A stretch of DNA of 6,055 nucleotides, from NCBI GenBank assembly GCA_021845835.1, contig JAJZVE010000307.1, forward strand, positions 1 to 6,055. Direction: 5' to 3'. Shown in pieces: positions 4,829 to 6,055 of the stretch (the stretch's first letter is position 1; each line of letters begins with the position of its first letter). The stretch comes from Pseudomonadota bacterium. GTDB lineage: Bacteria > Pseudomonadota > Alphaproteobacteria > Acetobacterales > Acetobacteraceae. A program made the position numbers and the translations under genes. The notes under the pieces were generated by a model. That model saw only the letters and a list, made by a program, of their open reading frames with translations. It was not told where the DNA came from and did no database searches.

Positions 4829-5989
4829 ATGCAAGACGGTTCCGCGCCGCTGACGCTTTCGCTGCATCGTGCCATCGCCGGGATCCCCGCATCCGACTGG
4901 GATGCCTGCGCAGGCGGCGACAATCCGTTCGTCAGCCATGCCTTCCTCTCGGCGATCGAGGACAGCGGCTCCGCCAACGCGCGCACCGGCTGGCTGGCGC
5001 AGCATGCGGTGCTGCGCGACGCGGCGGACGCGGTCGTCGCGGTGGCGCCGATGTACGCGAAGTCGCACAGCTATGGCGAATACGTGTTCGATCACGGCTG
5101 GGCGCAAGCCTTCGAGCGCGCCGGCGGCCGCTACTATCCGAAGCTGCAGGTCGCGGTGCCGTTCAGCCCGGTGCCCGGCCCGCGCCTGCTGCTGCGGCCC
5201 GGCGCCGGCGTGTCGGCGGCGGCGCTGGCGAACGGACTGGCGCAGGCGTGCCGCCAGCTCGATCTTTCATCGGTACACGTGACGTTCTGCAGCGAAGCCG
5301 AGGCCGACGCGCTGGAGGATGCCGGCTGGCTGCGCCGCATCGGCATGCAGTTCCACTGGGAAAACGCCGGCTACGCCACGTTCGACGACTTCCTGGCCGA
5401 CCTCGCCTCGCGCAAGCGCAAGACCATCCGGCGCGAGCGGCGCGACGCCAACAGCGCGGGGCTGGAGTTCCTGGCCTTGCGCGGTCCGGAGATCGGACGG
5501 CGCGACTGGGCCGCCTTCTACGACTTCTATCATTCGACGGTCGATCGCAAATGGGGCAGCGCCTACCTGACCAGGCAGTTCTTCCCGCTGCTCGGCGAGC
5601 GTCTGGGCGAGCGCGTGGTGCTGATGCTGGCGCGGCAGAACGGCCGGCCGGTCGCCGGTGCGCTGAACCTGATGGGCGCGGACACGCTGTACGGCCGCAA
5701 CTGGGGCTGCCGCGGCGAGTTCCCTTTTCTCCACTTCGAGCTTTGCTACTATCGCGCCATCGACTTCGCCATCGCGCACGGGTTGCGCCGGGTGGAGGCG
5801 GGGGCGCAGGGCGAGCACAAGATCCAGCGCGGCTACCGCCCGGTGCCGACCTATTCGGCGCACTGGATCGCGAATCCGGGCCTGCGGCGCGCGATCGCGG
5901 CGTTCCTCGACGAGGAGCGCACGGCGCGGCAGGCGGAGATCGAAGTGCTCGCGCAGCTCACGCCGTTCCGCAAGGATGGTGACGCATAG
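4829..5989 (+). CDS. GNAT-like N-acyltransferase, COG3146/DUF482 family
   Basis: The 386-residue protein matches the family annotated as predicted N-acyltransferase or peptidoglycan biosynthesis/recognition protein (PF04339), related to the FemAB/GNAT fold. Conserved stretches are NPFVSHAFLSAIEDSGSA (32-49), YGEYVFDHGWA (82-92), YYPKLQVAVPFSPVPGPRLL (102-121), the basic SRKRKTIRRERR (194-205), FYHSTVDRKWGSAYL (233-247), TLYGRNWGC (286-294), LHFELCYYRAIDFAI (301-315) and VEAGAQGEHKIQRGYRP (322-338), the last two being the strongest family markers. The length is typical, with no signal peptide or membrane span, so it is cytoplasmic. By fold the reaction should be acyl transfer to an amine, but no substrate is established. 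The ATG has only GGGGG immediately upstream and a possible promoter just before it, so it may be transcribed separately from ridA as well as by read-through; the gap to ridA is 27 bases. Confidence 0.9.
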   Translation: MQDGSAPLTLSLHRAIAGIPASDWDACAGGDNPFVSHAFLSAIEDSGSANARTGWLAQHAVLRDAADAVVAVAPMYAKSHSYGEYVFDHGWAQAFERAGGRYYPKLQVAVPFSPVPGPRLLLRPGAGVSAAALANGLAQACRQLDLSSVHVTFCSEAEADALEDAGWLRRIGMQFHWENAGYATFDDFLADLASRKRKTIRRERRDANSAGLEFLALRGPEIGRRDWAAFYDFYHSTVDRKWGSAYLTRQFFPLLGERLGERVVLMLARQNGRPVAGALNLMGADTLYGRNWGCRGEFPFLHFELCYYRAIDFAIAHGLRRVEAGAQGEHKIQRGYRPVPTYSAHWIANPGLRRAIAAFLDEERTARQAEIEVLAQLTPFRKDGDA

Positions 5990-5999
5990 CGGGCGTAGT

Positions 6000-6016
6000 T
6001 CTCTCCGGCGGAGGGA
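6000..6016 (+). other. Possible small hairpin covering the ribosome binding site of the last gene
   Basis: Bases 6000-6006 (TCTCTCC) can pair with 6010-6016 (GGAGGGA) across a GGC loop, one pair being a G-U wobble. The right arm is the GGAGGG Shine-Dalgarno sequence of the ATG at 6027. With only a 3-base loop its stability is uncertain. Confidence 0.25.
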
Positions 6017-6026
6017 CGCACGAGCG

Positions 6027-6055
6027 ATGCCGTGGTTCGACGGCAAGGAGGCGCA
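6027..6055 (+). CDS. Start of an unidentified gene (9 codons visible, runs off the window)
   Basis: An ATG at 6027 opens MPWFDGKEA and stays open to the edge. It has a good GGAGGG Shine-Dalgarno sequence at 6010-6015, 11 bases upstream, and lies 37 bases after the acyltransferase stop in the same direction, so a further operon member is likely. Nine residues are too few to name a family. Confidence 0.5.

Noticed and set aside
4163..5107. Minus-strand open frame (314 codons) opposite ridA and the acyltransferase start
   Set aside because: It spans two well-supported plus-strand genes and shows no recognisable motif.
5267..6046. Minus-strand open frame (259 codons) opposite the acyltransferase
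   Set aside because: It lies antisense to the conserved DUF482 C-terminal motifs, and its product has no recognisable domain.

Overview
The window is very GC-rich with GC-ending codons throughout. It looks like chromosomal DNA of an alphaproteobacterium, most likely Rhodospirillales and plausibly Acetobacteraceae. The main evidence is a bacterial NDUFA12-type complex I subunit, a DUF2155 protein, and otsB-otsA preceded by an EcfG-like promoter, all of which are alphaproteobacterial traits. The genus is not identifiable. There is no tRNA, rRNA, CRISPR array, transposase, phage gene or other mobile element, and the window reads as ordinary, tightly packed core-type DNA.

Left part, minus strand (read right to left from about 2701 to 1): an NDUFA12 family protein; a single-pass MlaD/MCE-domain lipid-transport protein; an unrecognised 75-residue protein; a secreted DUF2155 protein; then a 60-base gap carrying a candidate general-stress promoter; then otsB and the start of otsA (trehalose-6-phosphate phosphatase and synthase). 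Three of the junctions are 4-base ATGA stop/start overlaps (mlaD/small protein, small protein/DUF2155, otsB/otsA), so these genes are probably translationally coupled. The first four genes look like an envelope and respiratory housekeeping operon. otsBA looks like a separate osmotic or desiccation stress unit.

Middle (2702-2853): a 152-base divergent intergenic region with an overlapping direct repeat of GGTTCT(T)CCACAGG and a CCACA/TGTGG inverted repeat. The repeat cores resemble DnaA boxes imperfectly.

Right part, plus strand: a 489-residue protein that is the most unusual gene here. Its C-terminal third is the TSCPD domain that normally ends B12-dependent (class II) ribonucleotide reductase, and its middle holds eroded pieces of the reductase barrel. 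It contains no cysteine at all, so it cannot be a catalytic reductase. It is followed 10 bases later by a RidA-family imine deaminase with both key catalytic positions conserved, then by a COG3146/DUF482 GNAT-like acyltransferase, and finally by the first codons of another gene running off the end. Several starts (otsB, the reductase-like gene, the acyltransferase) have promoter-like elements so close to the ATG that leaderless mRNAs are plausible.

The best candidate for undescribed biology is the cysteine-free reductase-like pseudoenzyme with its repeat-bearing upstream region.
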